A DNA stretch of 64,000 nucleotides. Source: Neodontobutis hainanensis. Taxonomy: Eukaryota; Chordata; Actinopteri; Gobiiformes; Odontobutidae. The notes under the pieces were generated by a model. That model ran no database searches. It was not told where the DNA came from and was given only the letters and a program-made list of their open reading frames with translations. Location of the stretch: the NCBI GenBank assembly GCA_024349245.1, contig JALDNG010000822.1, positions 1-64,000 of the forward strand. The letters run 5' to 3'. Made by a program: the position numbers and the translations under genes. Positions 46,361 to 58,585 of this stretch are shown here, one piece after another; within the stretch, counting starts at the first letter, position 1, and each line of letters begins with the position of its first letter.

Positions 46361-48310
46361 TGTAGCAGATCAGCCTCCAGAACGCCACACGGATTATAAC
46401 ATTTGTTTAATCACTTACAGACCTCCAAACTGTTTCACTAAGGGTCTTCAAGATTAACAACTGTTGTTTCACCATCGGCCTCCAGAGACAGGCCGTGGAT
46501 GTAAATCTTGAGAAGAAGACATGCTAACCCCGTTTTCTTTCAGATAAAAGGACACCAACGTGTTTTGCCAAGGACAGGAAACTTATTAATGACTTTGTTT
46601 TGCTTTTATAAGAATTGGAACTTCGTTCTACCCAGCACCGTGTCAAAGGTGACACATGGAACATCACAGACTGCTAGGCGCCATGTCCAAAAGTCAGAAT
46701 CCTGTAGATAAGGTGTCCATCCAGCTTTCTCGAGAACACTTTATTCTAATCCTGATTAACAGTTGAAAATGTCTTTGATCATAGTCGGGCATGGTCAAAC
46801 ACTACCCCTTTTGGTTTAACTGGACAAATGACTCTGCACTCAAGAAGGACATTTGGTGTTATTTCATTAAAGGACATTTTGTTATTTTATTACTTAGATA
46901 GATTGTGAATGTACTAACAATTATACTGTTTGTTTCAGGATGCAGAGTTTTACAAGTCAACTAATTCCTTCCATTCCTACAGAGTTACGTTTTATGTTAA
47001 TAAAATGTAATGAATATATGTTTTTATAATAAGTCTGACAAATGTTTCTTTGCATAATCCTGCAAGTACGAATGTGTTTGTGTGTTTTACTTAAAACCAA
47101 GGAAAATAGGGTGAAACAAAAGGAATGTTTAAGACTTAGTTTAAACATTTAAACTCCCCAAAGCAATGCCTTCCTCCGTAAGACACACCCTGTCAAAAGT
47201 GTTAAAAGTGACCGCTGGTCAAAAACACGCTCTCTCTGCACTACTCCGCCTCCTCTTCACTTCGCACTGGACCTCTTGTCCGCTCAGGGCCGTAGGCCCT
47301 CGAACCTCTCACAAGCTCCGGACCTCGTGTAACGAGTAAATTTTCTTTGTACTTTAAAGCCTGCAAGTTTAGCTTGCCGCGATAAAGTTTCCTTCACAAA
47401 GCTGTTCAAAGTAGCTTACTTCCTGCCAGCCTGCCAACAAAAGGAAGTTGCCTCGCTTTTATTTTTGAAGATTTCCTGCCTGCTAAAGAGTTAGCTTGAC
47501 TAAAATCTAACTTTCTCGAGCAAGTTTAAGCCAGCAACACAGCCGCTAAACCTTCTCCAGTGGACTTCGCAATAACTTTGAAAGACTCAATTTTACTCGT
47601 GTACGACGCTGATGCTAAAAGGCTTGGCTAGTTGTGACAGTAACGAGATGCTTTTGAATCTCCCGGCCCACGGCAGCCCTCTGGAGAGTGGAAATAACAG
47701 GCCATCCTGGAGGCGATAAACGCCATCGGTTGCGACAGGGTTCCGGACAACCTCTAGACCTCTCGTCGCTAAGATCTGAGACCAATCACGACCCCCAGGG
47801 TGAGTCTAAACGTTAGTTACACAAGTTTGGCATCTAACTGTCTAAACATAACAGCCTTGGCCTCAGAAACCGTCATCGAACCCCTTTAAACGCTCCGTAA
47901 CAGCCCCTCATCTAATAATAGAGTTAATAATCAATAGGCCTACTTTCTTTTGTTTCACAAAATCCTCTGAAAGTAAAGTGTTTTATCGTTCTTTGATTTA
48001 CCCATTCATGTGTCAATAATTATCCCTTTGTGTCATTTCCCCTGTCATTATTCACTGTTTAAATTTTTATAATCTTTAATAAAACCCCATAAAGACATTT
48101 ACTGTTTCAATGTTTAATTCATTAATTTTCAAAACGAAGAATTTACTTCCTTTAGATTAATGAGACTAGACTAAACAGTTTCTCTGGAGCTGTTCAAAAC
48201 TAGAGTGGTGCTCGAAAGAAATTAATATTTTGATAAGCAAAATATTAATTATTAAATTTCATAATTAATATTCATATTAATTATTAATTAATAAGACCAT
48301 ATTCCCTACA
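46361..48310 (+). repeat. 3' LTR
   Basis: This LTR is 1950 bp, starting TGTAGCAGATC and ending CCATATTCCCTACA. It is collinear with the 5' LTR. Visible differences include a short CGT/TCG deletion near 46785, a shorter C run near 47155 and single-base changes. It is directly followed by satellite B. Confidence 0.95.
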
Positions 48311-48640
48311 GTCTACAGTCTGTTCTTCTGCACATCTACAGTCTGTTCTAACTGCACATCCACAGTCTGTTCTAATGTAAGTCTACAATCTGTACTACTG
48401 CTCATCTATACTCTGTTCTACTGCACGCCTACAGTCTGTTCTTATAAACGTCTACAGTCTGTTATACTACACATCTACAATCTCTACTACTGCACTTCTA
48501 AAGTCTGTTCTAATGCACATCTACAGTCTGTTCTAATGCTCGTCCACAGTCTGTACTACTTCATCTCTAGAGTCTATTCTTCTGCACATTGTCAGTCTCT
48601 TCTACTGGACGTTTACAGTCTGTTCTAATGCTTGTCTACA
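48311..48640 (+). repeat. Satellite B, + orientation, right of LTR element
   Basis: 23-bp units resume (GTCTACAGTCTGTTCTTCTG...). The block is only about 330 bp long before the orientation flips. Confidence 0.92.
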
Positions 48641-48670
48641 GTCTTTACACGAGCATTAGAACAGACTGTA
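48614..48670. repeat. 19-bp inverted repeat at a satellite orientation switch
   Basis: TACAGTCTGTTCTAATGCT at 48614-48632 and its exact reverse complement at 48652-48670 flank a 19-nt loop. Left of this point satellite B runs +, right of it -. The arms are simply one satellite unit in each orientation. Confidence 0.85.
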
Positions 48671-50537
48671 TATGAGTATTAGAAAAGACTGTAAACGCCC
48701 AGTAGAACAGACTGACAATGTGCAGAAGAATAGACTGTAGAGATGCACTAGTACAGACTGTAAACGCGCATAAGAACAGACTGTATATGAGTATTAGAAA
48801 ACACTCTAGACATGCTTTAGAACAGACTGTAGAGGTGCAGTAGTTCAGACTATAGACTAGCATTAGAACAGACTATATATGAGTATTAGAAAATACTCTA
48901 GACATGCTTTAGAACAGACTGTAGAGGTGCAGTTGTTCAGACTATAGACGAGCATTAGAACAGACTGTAGATGTGCAGTAGAAGAGACTGTAGAGCTGCA
49001 GTATTATAGACTGTCGACAATTAATAGAAAGGACTGTAGACGTGCAGTAGAACGGACTGTAGACAATTATTAGAACAGACTGTAGACTTGCAGTAGAACA
49101 GACTGATGATGCTGCAGAAGAATAGACTTTAAAGGTGCATTACTACAGACTGTACACGAGAAATAGAACAGACTGTATATGAGTATTAGAATAGACTGTA
49201 GACATAATTTTAGAACAGACTGTAGAGGTGCAGTAGTACAGACTCTAGACAAGTAGTAGTTCAGACTGTCGACTTGCATTAGAACAGACTGTAGATGTGC
49301 ATTAGAACAGACTGTAGATGTACAATAGAACAGACTGTAGAGGTGCAGTTCAACAGACTGTAGACGTGCAGTTGAACAGTCTTCAGAGCAGCAGTAGTAC
49401 AGACTCTAGATTGGCTGTAGAACAGACTGTAGACGATCATTAGAATAGACTGTAAACGTCTAGTAGAACAGACTGTCAATGTGCAGAATAATAGATTCTA
49501 GAGGTGCAGTAGTACAGACTGTAGATGAGCATTAGATCAGACTGTATATGAGTATTAGAAAACACTGCAGACATGCTTTAGAACAGACTGTAGAGGTCTA
49601 GTTGTACAAACTGTAGACGAGCATTAGAACAGACTGTAGAGGAACAGTAGAACAAACTGTAGAGGTCGAGTAGTAAAGACTGTTATTGGGTAATAGAACA
49701 GACGATATTCGAGCAATAGAACAGACTATAGATGTGCAGTAGTATAGACTGTAAGAAGCAGTAGTACAGAATGTAGACAATTATTAGAACAGACAGAAGA
49801 CGTGCAGTAGAAAAGACTGTAGACGAGCATTAGAACAGACTGTAAATGTCCAGTAGAACAGACTGACCATGTGCAGAAGAATAGACTGTAGTGGTGCAGT
49901 AGTACAGACTGTAGACGAGTATTAGAACAGACTGTATATGAGTATTAGAAAACACTGTAGACATGCTTTACAACAGACTGTAGAGGTGCAGTAGTTGACT
50001 GTAGATGAGCATTAGAACAGACTGTATATGAGTATTAGAAAACACTAATAGAAATGCTTTACAACAGACTGTAGAGGTGCAGTAGAACAGACTGTAGACG
50101 TGCAGTAGAACAGACTGTAGTTGAGCAGTAGTACATACTGTATACTTGCATAGGAACAGACTGTATATGTGCATTAGAACAGACTGTAGATGTGCAGTAA
50201 AACAGACTGTAGACTTGCAATAGAGCAGACTGAAGACGTGCAGTAGAACAGACTTAAGATGCGCTGTAGAACAGACTGTAAACATGCAGTAGAACAGACT
50301 GTAGACATGCATTAGAAAAGACTGTAGATGTGCATTAGAACAGACTGTAGATGTGCAGTAAAACAGACCGTAGTTATGCAGTAGAACAGACTGCATTAGA
50401 GCAATAGTACAGGCTGTAAACTGGCATTAGAACAGACTGTAGAGGTGCAGTTGTACAGACTGTAGATGTGCAGTAAAACAAACTGTAGATGAGCAGTAGT
50501 ACAGACTGTAGACTTGCATTAGAACAGACTGTAGATG
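48641..50537 (-). repeat. Satellite B array, - orientation
   Basis: Reverse-complement 23-bp units such as GCATTAGAACAGACTGTAG. Periodic open frames on the - strand are artefacts, as in the other blocks. It is interrupted at about 50538 by a non-satellite insert. Confidence 0.93.
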
Positions 50538-51243
50538 TCAAGTTCTGTGTGTTTTTTAACTGACTACAGCTCTGCCCAAACTTGAAAACTGCTTTATCTC
50601 TGATGAATGCAAAGGACAACTCAAAACTGTTCTTTCTTTTTTCTTTTATTTTTCCTAAAGATGATCGGGGTGGAACAGAATAGGTTGATAACCTTTAAAA
50701 TATACAAACCAAAGCAGAAATTAGTTGCAAATAAATCACAAATAACTCAATACCACTTCCTCAAATAGTAAATGTCAAACCAAACAGTCATTTTAATTAA
50801 CCTATGGTCTCTAATTAAACTTATATAATTTAAACAATACACATGCTTAGAGTAATGTTCACATAAAGTATTCACTATTTGATTTAAATTGGACATTACA
50901 ACCAAGCAAACAAAATCATACAAAAGTCTTAACTCAACACAAACAAACACACAGTCCACTTTTGTCCTACCAGTTGTGTCCTTGGATAATCAGGAGCTGT
51001 GGTCAAAGTTTCTTTTCCTCAGGAACAAGTGAGATGGCCAACTGAGCTTTTACAAAACATTTCAACTGCCATGCACTCTGTGTGTGCGCGCTGGTAATTA
51101 TGGTCCCAAGAGCACTTCCTGGAAGTTGGTTCCATAACCTTTTTGATGCGTGGTTGCCCCCTGCAGTTTGGGAGTGCTCTTAGTAATTTGAGTAAAAATA
51201 GGCTGAGTGCTCAGGACAACTTGCACCTTGAATTGACATAACA
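50538..51243. other. 0.7-kb non-satellite insert in satellite B
   Basis: AT-rich unique-looking sequence without a recognisable protein domain. GTAGATG stands on both sides (50531-50537 and 51244-51250), which could be a target duplication but is also a common satellite string. ATGTCAA and TTGACAT (50535-50541 and 51233-51239) could be short terminal inverted repeats. It may be a small non-autonomous transposon. The family is not recognised. Confidence 0.5.
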
Positions 51244-52290
51244 GTAGATGTGCAGTAAAACAGACTGTAAACGTGCAGTAGAACAGACTGCAGTAGAGCA
51301 GAGGTACAGACTGTAAACTGGCATTAGAACAGACTGTTGAGATGCAGTTGAACAGACAGTAGACGTGCAGTTGAACAGACTGTAGATGTGCATTGGAACA
51401 GACTAAAGACGTACAATAGAACAGACTGTAGACGAGCAGTAGAACACACTAAAGACCTGCATTAGAACAGACGGTGGACGAGCATTAGAACAGACTGTAA
51501 AGTCCAGTAGAACAGACTAACAATTAGAACAGATTGTAGATGTGCAGAAAAACAGACTGTAGACGTGCAGTAAAATAAACTGCAGTAGAGCAGTAGTAAA
51601 GACTGTAAACTGGCATTAGAACAGACTGTAGACATGCAGTAGAACAGACTGTAGATGTGCAGTAGAACAAACTGTTGAGGTGCAGTAATACAGACTGCAA
51701 ACGAGCATTATACAGACTGTAGAAGTGCAGTAGTACAGACTGTAGATGTGCAGTAGAACAGAATGTAGACGTTTATTAGAACAGACTGTATACCTGCAGT
51801 CGGACAGACTGTAGATGTGCTTTAGAAAAGACTGTAGACGTTTATTAAAAATAGACTATAGTCGCAGTAGAACAGACTGTAGATGCAATAGAACAGACTG
51901 TAGAGGTGCAGTTGAACAGACTGTAGATGTGCATTAGAACAGACTGTAGATGTGCATTAGAAGAGACTGTAGACAATTATTAAAATAGACAATAGTTGTG
52001 CAGTAGAACAGACTGTAGACAAGCATTAGAAATTACTGTAAACGTCCAGTAGAACAGACAATGTGCAGAAGAATAGACTCTAGAGGTGCATTACTACAGA
52101 CTGTAGATGAGCATTAGAACATACTCTATATGAGTATTAGAAAACACTGTAGAAATGCTTTAGAACAGACTGTAGAGATGCAGTTGTATAGATTGTAGAC
52201 AAGCATTAAAACAGACTGTAGAAGTGCAGTACTTCAGACTGTAGATGTGCAGTAGAAAAGACTATTGAGGTGCAGTAGTACAGAATGTCG
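51244..52290 (-). repeat. Satellite B array, - orientation, right of the insert
   Basis: Continuation of the - oriented 23-bp array. It ends near ATGTCGACATTTATTATTGCC, after which units run in + orientation. Confidence 0.92.
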
Positions 52291-55200
52291 ACATTTATTA
52301 TTGCCCTTCTACTGTCTCTTCTAATGCTCGCCTACTGTCTGTATTACTGCACCTCTACAGTCTGTACTAAAGCACATCTACAGTCTGTTCTAATGCTCCC
52401 ACAGTCTATTCTTATGCAGGTCTTTAGTCTTTACTACTGCACATCTACAGTCTGTTCTAATGGACGCCTACATTCTGTTCTAATGCTCATCTACAGTCTG
52501 TTCTATTGTACGCCTACAGTCTTTTCTACTGCACATCAACAGTCTGTTCTAATGCTCATCTACAGTCTGTACAACTGCACCTCTACAGTCTGTTCTACTG
52601 CATGTCTACAGTCTGATCTAATGCCATTTTACAGTCTGTACTATTGCTCTACTGCATTCTATTCTACTGCATGTCTACAGTCATTTTTACTGCACATCTA
52701 CAATCTGTTCTAATTGTCAGTCTGTTATACAATCTACAGTCTGTACTAATTCTGCTCTGAAGTCTGTTCAACTGCACGTCTACAGTCTGTTCAACTGCAC
52801 CTCTACAGTCTGTACTACTGCACTTCTACAGTCTGTTCTAATGCTTGTCTACAGTCTGTATTACTGCACCTCTACAGTCTTTTATAAATGCATGTCTACA
52901 GTGTTTTCTAAAACTCATATACAGTCTGTTCATTTGCTCATCTACAGTCTGTACTACTGCAGCTCTAGAGTCTATTCTTTTGCACATTGTCAGTTTGTTC
53001 TACGGACGTTTACAGTCATTTCTATTGCTCGTTACAGTCTGTTCTAAGGTAATTCTAGAGTCTGTACTACTGCTGCTCTGATTTCTGTTCACCTGCACGT
53101 CTACAGTCTGTTTTACTGCATATCTACAATCTGTTCTAATTGTCAGTCTGTTCTACTGGACGTTTACAGCCTGTTCTAAAGCTCATCTACAGTCTGTTCT
53201 AAAGCCAATCTAGAGTCTGTACAACTGCTGCTCTGACATCAGTTCAAATGCACATCTATAGTCTGTTCAACTGCACGTCTACAGTCTGTTCTAATGCACA
53301 TCTACAGTCTATTCTAATGCAAGTCTACAGTCTGTACTACTGCTCATCTACAGTCTGTTCTATTGCACGTCTACAGTCTGTTCTGAGAAACGTCTACAGT
53401 CTGTTCTACTACACATCTACAGTCTGTACAACTGCTCTACTGCAGTCTATTCTACTGCACTTCTACAGTCTGTTCTACTGCACGACTATAGTCTGTATTA
53501 ATAAATGTCTACAGTCTTTTCTAATGCACATCTACAGTGTGTGCTTGTGGAAGTCTACAGTCTGTTCTAATAATTGTCTAGATTCTGTTCTACTGCATGC
53601 CTACAGTCTCTTCTAATAATAGTCAACATTCTGTACCACAGCACCTCTACAGTCTCTTCTACCGCACATCTACAGTTTGTTCTAGTGGTTGTCTACAGTC
53701 TGTACTACTTCACCTCTACAGTCTGTTGTAAAGCATGTCTACAGTCTTTTCTAATACTAATGTACAGTCTGTTCTAATGCTCGTGTAAAGTTTTAACAAC
53801 TGCACCTCTACAGTCTATTATTCTGCACATCGTCAGTCTTTTCTAATGCACATCTACAGTCTGTTCTAATGGACGTATACAGTCTGTTCTAACGTCTACA
53901 GTCTGTTCTATTGTATCTACAGTCTCTTATAATGCTACTTTACAGTCTGTACCTCTGCTCTACCGCATTTTGTTCTACTGCACGTCTACAGTCTTTTTAT
54001 AAACGTCTATAGTCTATTCTACTGCATTTCTACAGTCATTACTACTGTACTTCTAAAGTCTATTCTAATGCTCATCAACAGTCTGTTCTAATGCAAGTCT
54101 ACAGTCTGTGCTACTGCTCATCTACAGTCTGTACTACTGCACATCTACAGTCTCAACTACTGCACTTCTAAAGTCTGTTTCTAATGCACATCTACAGTCT
54201 GTTCTAATGCAAGTCTACAGTCTGTACTACTGCTCATTTACGGTCTGTTCTACTGCAGGTCTACAGTCTGTTGTAATAAACGTCTACAGTCTGTTCTACT
54301 GCACATCTATAGTCTGTACTACTGCACTTCTACAGTCTGTTCTAATGTACATCTACAGTCTGTTTTACTGCTCATATACAGTCTGTTCTACTGCCGTCTA
54401 CAGTCTGTTCTAAAGCCAGTCTAGAGTTTGTTCTACTGCTGCTCTGAAGTCTGTTCAACTGCATGTCTGTAGTCTGTTAAACTGCACCTCTACGTCTGTT
54501 CTATTGTATGTCTACATTCTGTTCTAATGCACATCTACAGTCTGTTCTAATGCAAGTCTACAGTCTGTACTACTGCTCGTGTACAGTCTGTACTACTGCA
54601 CCTCTACAGTCTGTTCTAAAGCATGTCTACAGTCTATTCTAATACTCATACACAGTCTGTTCTAATGCTCGTCTACAGTCTCTACTAACGGACCTTTAAA
54701 TTTTATTCTTCTGCAACATCATTAGTCTGTTTTACTGGACATCTACAGTCTGTTCTGTACACGTATATAGTCTCTTCAAATACTCGTCCACAGTCTGTTC
54801 TAATGCAGTCTGTACTACTGCACATCTATAGTCTGTTCTATTGCTCGAATACAGTCTGTTCTAATGCCCAATAAAAGTCTTTACTACTCCACCTCTACAG
54901 TTTGTTCTACTTCTCCTCTACAGTCTGTTCTACTGCAGGTCTACAGTCTGTTCTAATGCCAGTCTAGAGTCTGTACTACTGCTGCTCTACAGTCTGTTCT
55001 ACTGCAAGTCTACATTCTGTTCTACTGCACATCTACAGTCTGTTCTAATGCACATCTACAGTCTGTTCAACTGCAAGTCCACTGTCTCTTCTACTGCTCT
55101 TCTGCAGTCTGTTCTACTGCACGACTCTAGTCGGTTTTATTAAAGGTCTACAGTCTCTTCTAATGCACATCTACAGTCTGTACTACTGCACCTCTACAGT

Positions 55201-56672
55201 CTGTTCTAAAGCATGTCTACAGTCTATTCTAATACTCATACACAGTCTGTTCTACTGCTCGCCTACAGTCTCTACTAACGGACCTTTAAATTTTATTCTT
55301 CTGCAGCATCATTAGTCTGTTTTACTGGACATCTACAGTCTGTTCTATACACGTATATAGTCTCTTCAAATACTCGTCCACAGTCATTTCTAATGCAGTC
55401 TGTACTACTGCACATCTATAGTCTGTTCTATTGCTCGAATACAGTCTGTTCTAATGCCCAATAAAAGTCTTTACTACTCCACCTCTACAGTTTGTTCTAC
55501 TTCTCCTCTACAGTCTGTTCTACTGCAGGTCTACAGTCTGTTCTAATGCCAGTCTAGAGTCTGTACTACTGCTGCTCTACAGTCTGTTCTACTGCAAGTC
55601 TAAATTCTGTTCTACTGCACATCTACAGTCTGTTCTAATGCACATCTACAGTCTGTTCAACTGCAAGTCCACTGTCTCTTCTACTGCTCTTCTACAGTCT
55701 GTTCTACTGCACGACTCTAGTTGGTTTTATTAAAGGTCTACAGTCTCTTCTAATGCACATCTACAGTCTGTTCTAATGCACATCTACAGTCTGTTCTACT
55801 GACGTCTACAGTCAGTTCTAAAGCCAATCTAGAATCTGTACTACTGCTGCTCTGAAGTCTGTTTAACTGCAAGTCTACAGTCTTTTCAACTGCACTTCTA
55901 CAGTCTGGTCTAATGCCATTTTACAGTCTGTACCTCTGCTCTACTGCAGTCTGTTCTATTGCACTTCTACAGTCTTTTTACTGCACATCTACAGTCTGTT
56001 CTAATGCACATCTACAGTCTGTTCTAATGCAAGTCTACAGTCTTTACTACTGCTCATCTACGGTCTGTTCTACTGCAGGTCTAAAATCTCTTCTAATAAA
56101 TGTCTACAGTCTGTTCTACTGCACATCTACAGTCTGTAATACTGCACTTCTACAGACTGTTCTAATGCTCGTCTACAGTCTGTATTACTGCACCTCTACA
56201 GTCTGTTCCAAAGCATGTCTAGAGTGTTTTCTTATACTCAAATACAGTCTGTTCTAATGCTCGTCTACAGTCTGTTAAACTGCACCTCTACAGTCTGTTC
56301 TAATGTACATCTACAGTCTGTTTTACTGCTCATATACAGTCTGTTCTACTGCACGTCTACAGTCTGTTCTAAAGCCAGTCTAGAGTTTGTTCTACTGCTG
56401 CTCTGAAGTCTGTTCAACTGCATGTCTGTAGTCTGTTAAACTGCACCTCTACGTCTGTTCTATTGTATGTCTACATTCTGTTCTAATGCACATCTACAGT
56501 CTGTTCTAATGCAAGTCTACAGTCTGTACTACTGCTCGTGTACAGTCTGTACTACTGCACCTCTACAGTCTGTTCTAAAGCATGTCTACAGTCTATTCTA
56601 ATACTCATACACAGTCTGTTCTAATGCTCGTCTACAGTCTCTACTAACGGACCTTTCAATTTTATTCTTCTA
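52291..56672 (+). repeat. Satellite B array, + orientation, rightmost block
   Basis: 23-bp units in + orientation up to TTCTTCTAAAAATTC, where the array ends and ordinary sequence begins. Inside it, a 0.59-kb block is duplicated, and part of the block seen near 54360-54700 recurs near 56320-56672. Confidence 0.93.
54589..55760 (+). repeat. About 586-bp tandem duplication in satellite B
   Basis: The marker CTCTACTAACGGACCTTT lies near 54683 and 55270, with matching sequence on both sides (CATCATTAGTCTGTTTTACTG, GCTCGAATACAGTCTG, TTTTATTAAAGGTCTACAG). A third, truncated copy of the marker near 56641 marks the right end of the satellite. Confidence 0.88.
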
Positions 56673-56810
56673 AAAATTCTCATAACTTTTGGTGCGTTAA
56701 TGTGGTCCTCAGAATCTCGGGATGTGTTCACATGATTTCAGCTCGTAAGGTCGGAATATATAGCATCGCAGGACTGATGTTTAGACATGTTCATGTGCAT
56801 TTCTCAAATA
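56673..56810. other. Unique sequence at the satellite edge
   Basis: About 140 bp without recognisable features lie between the end of satellite B and a Tc1-like element. The last two bases (TA, 56809-56810) are the left target duplication of that element. Confidence 0.6.
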
Positions 56811-57337
56811 CAGAAAGTATTCACAGCGCTTCACTTTTTCTACATTTTGTTAAGTTACATCCTTATTTCAAAATGGATTCAATTTATTATTTGCCTCAAA
56901 ATCCTACAAACTATAGCCCATGATGACAACATGAAAGAAGGTTTGAATTCTTTGCAAATTTATTAAAAATGAAAAACAAAAAGCACATGTACATAATTAT
57001 TTACAGCCAAAACTTTGTTTAAGCTTCGTTGGCCTAATTACAGCCTCAAGCCTTTTTGAGTCTGATGCTATGAGCTGGGCACAACAATGTTTGGGCAGTT
57101 TCTCCCAGTCTTCTTTGCAGAACCTCTCAAGTTCCATCAGGTTGGATGGTTAGCATCGGTGCACATCCATTTTCAGATTTCTCCGGAGGTGTTTAAGGCT
57201 GGCTCTGTCTGGATCACTGAAGGATAAGTTTGTAAAATTTTGAGGCAAACAATCAATTTAATCCATTTTGAAATAAGGCTGTAACATTACAAAATGTGGA
57301 AAAAGCAAAGCACTGTGAATACTTCACAGATGCACTG
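56811..57337. mobile_element. Non-autonomous Tc1-like element
   Basis: The left end CAGAAAGTATTCACAGCGCT and the reverse complement of the right end (CAGTGCATCTGTGAAGTATT) form inverted repeats of about 110 bp. They share the CACTTTTTC(C/T)ACATTTTGT and CCTTATTTCAAAATGGATT blocks typical of fish Tc1-type ends. TA flanks both sides (56809-56810 and 57338-57339), as expected for Tc1/mariner insertion. The 0.3-kb interior keeps non-coding parts of the parent element (TTACAGCCTCAAGCCTTTTT, CTCAAGTTCCATCAGGTTGG) but no transposase. Confidence 0.85.
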
Positions 57338-57339
57338 TA

Positions 57340-57533
57340 TTCCCGAGTTCCCGAGGACCACATGAATGCAGCATTACTACAGGTCTATAAAATAGAGAGC
57401 GTTGTGTCAGGAAGGGCATCCTGGATAAAAATATATGCCACTCTAAATATATGGATCCTCCTGTGGCAACCCTGAAGGGAGCAGCTGACACCTACTATTG
57501 TGTTTTTAAAGAGCTCTAAAGAAGAGAGAACAC
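57340..57533. repeat. Fragment resembling a common fish interspersed repeat
   Basis: The strings GTGTCAGGAAGGGCATCC (near 57404) and TGTGGCAACCCTGAAGGGAG (near 57463) recall a repeat fragment that is frequent in fish genomes. Only about 100 bp are present, and the family cannot be fixed. Confidence 0.35.
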
Positions 57534-57844
57534 TAAAGCTGGGCACACACACAACTCATACTGTTTGAGTAGATCACGTCTGAGGAAAGCCAAAGATCAC
57601 GATTAATGTGCTCACACACTGTACAACCGGATGGTTTGCTGCGACCGAGATTTCTGACATGTCAGAATTTCATCTGACCACCTATTTCTGGTTAGGAACT
57701 TGTTGGGAGGGGTTAATTGCGTAGGGCCCTGTACACAGGACACCAAGGACGCACAACAGCCCAGAATTTGGCTCAAATATGATGGTATGACCAGATATGA
57801 GGTCAAATTCAGGTTGAAAATTGCACAGTGTATGCCTGGCTTTA
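57534..57844. mobile_element. MITE-like element
   Basis: TAAAGCTGGGCACACAC at the left and GTGTATGCCTGGCTTTA at the right are inverted repeats matching at 15 of 17 positions, 311 bp apart end to end. If the outer TA is counted as target duplication, it would fit a TA-targeting element. There is no coding capacity. Confidence 0.55.
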
Positions 57845-58039
57845 GGAAACTCATGTAACAGGCCCAGGTCAATGCAACAGTCTCAAAAATGTTAACATGC
57901 ATGCAACAAAAACAGGCTACTTTGTATTTCCCCACAAGGATAATAAAGGAATAATAAAATAAAAATCAATTTGTTAATGGTGGGAAACATTGATTTAGTT
58001 TAGTTTGCAAACAGAAACCTTAGGAGTTGATTTTATTAT
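57845..58039. other. Unique AT-rich spacer
   Basis: About 200 bp of AT-rich sequence; no gene, repeat end or RNA is recognised. Confidence 0.5.
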
Positions 58040-58410
58040 GTCATAAACAGGGACGGATTGGCAATCGGGAATACCGGGAACAATCGAACGGCCGGTCCAT
58101 TTCAGGCCGAATCGGCCGGTGGTCAAATTTTTATTATTATTTTTATTATTATTATTTATTTTATATGATACGCATCGCATCGCCTGTGGTCGCCGCTCAG
58201 CTGCAGCAGAACGCAGCTGTGTGTCTGTGTGTGTGTGTGTTTCAGACTGGGCCAAACCAATACTTCCAATCTTAAGGGGATACTGGCGGCCCTCCCAACT
58301 TGGACTGATCCTCGTATTTCCTGATATCCGATTGGCTCAAAGGCGACGATCAAAGAAGTTTACTTTGTTAGGTTTGAGTTTGTGTGAATTCAACAGAGAC
58401 AGACGGTAAA

Positions 58411-58585
58411 AATGTCGAAAGAAAGAAGAAAGAAAGAAGTGAAAGAAATGGGTGGGGCCGAAAAAATAAGAATGAAAAAGAAAAAATGTTGGCACAAGAG
58501 GCAGCTAAATGTGCCGAATTAGCGGACCTTTTCCGCACTGAAAAGGGTGCTGACCAGGCACGTGCAGACATAGACATCAAAGGGG
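58411..58585 (+). pseudogene. hAT transposase N-terminal fragment
   Basis: ATG at 58411 begins MSKERRKKEVKEMGGAEKIR, a Lys/Arg/Glu-rich start typical of hAT transposases. After a frame change near 58480 it continues LAQEAAKCAELADLF. The inner hAT element enters at 58555, right after the EKGAD codons. The BED zinc finger and catalytic RNase H-like core are absent. The frame change plus the insertion make it a fragment. Confidence 0.6.

Larger units (their letters stand above)
36204..48310 (+). mobile_element. 12.1-kb LTR retroelement with gag, protease and integrase but no visible reverse transcriptase
   Basis: Two direct repeats of about 1.95 kb (36204-38160 and 46361-48310) begin TGTAG and end CTACA. 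Inside lie a candidate primer binding site (38170-38187), a 2.2-kb leader, a coiled-coil and capsid-like gag region (40388-42145), a retropepsin region (42548 on), an integrase region (44389-45516) and a purine tract (46350-46359). Coding parts are broken by several frameshifts. I find no YxDD-type reverse transcriptase and no full RNase H, either before or after integrase. No perfect target duplication is seen; the flanks CTCT and GTCT differ by one base. The integrase resembles the Ty3/gypsy-retrovirus type. It is either a deletion derivative moved in trans or an unusual lineage. Confidence 0.9.
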
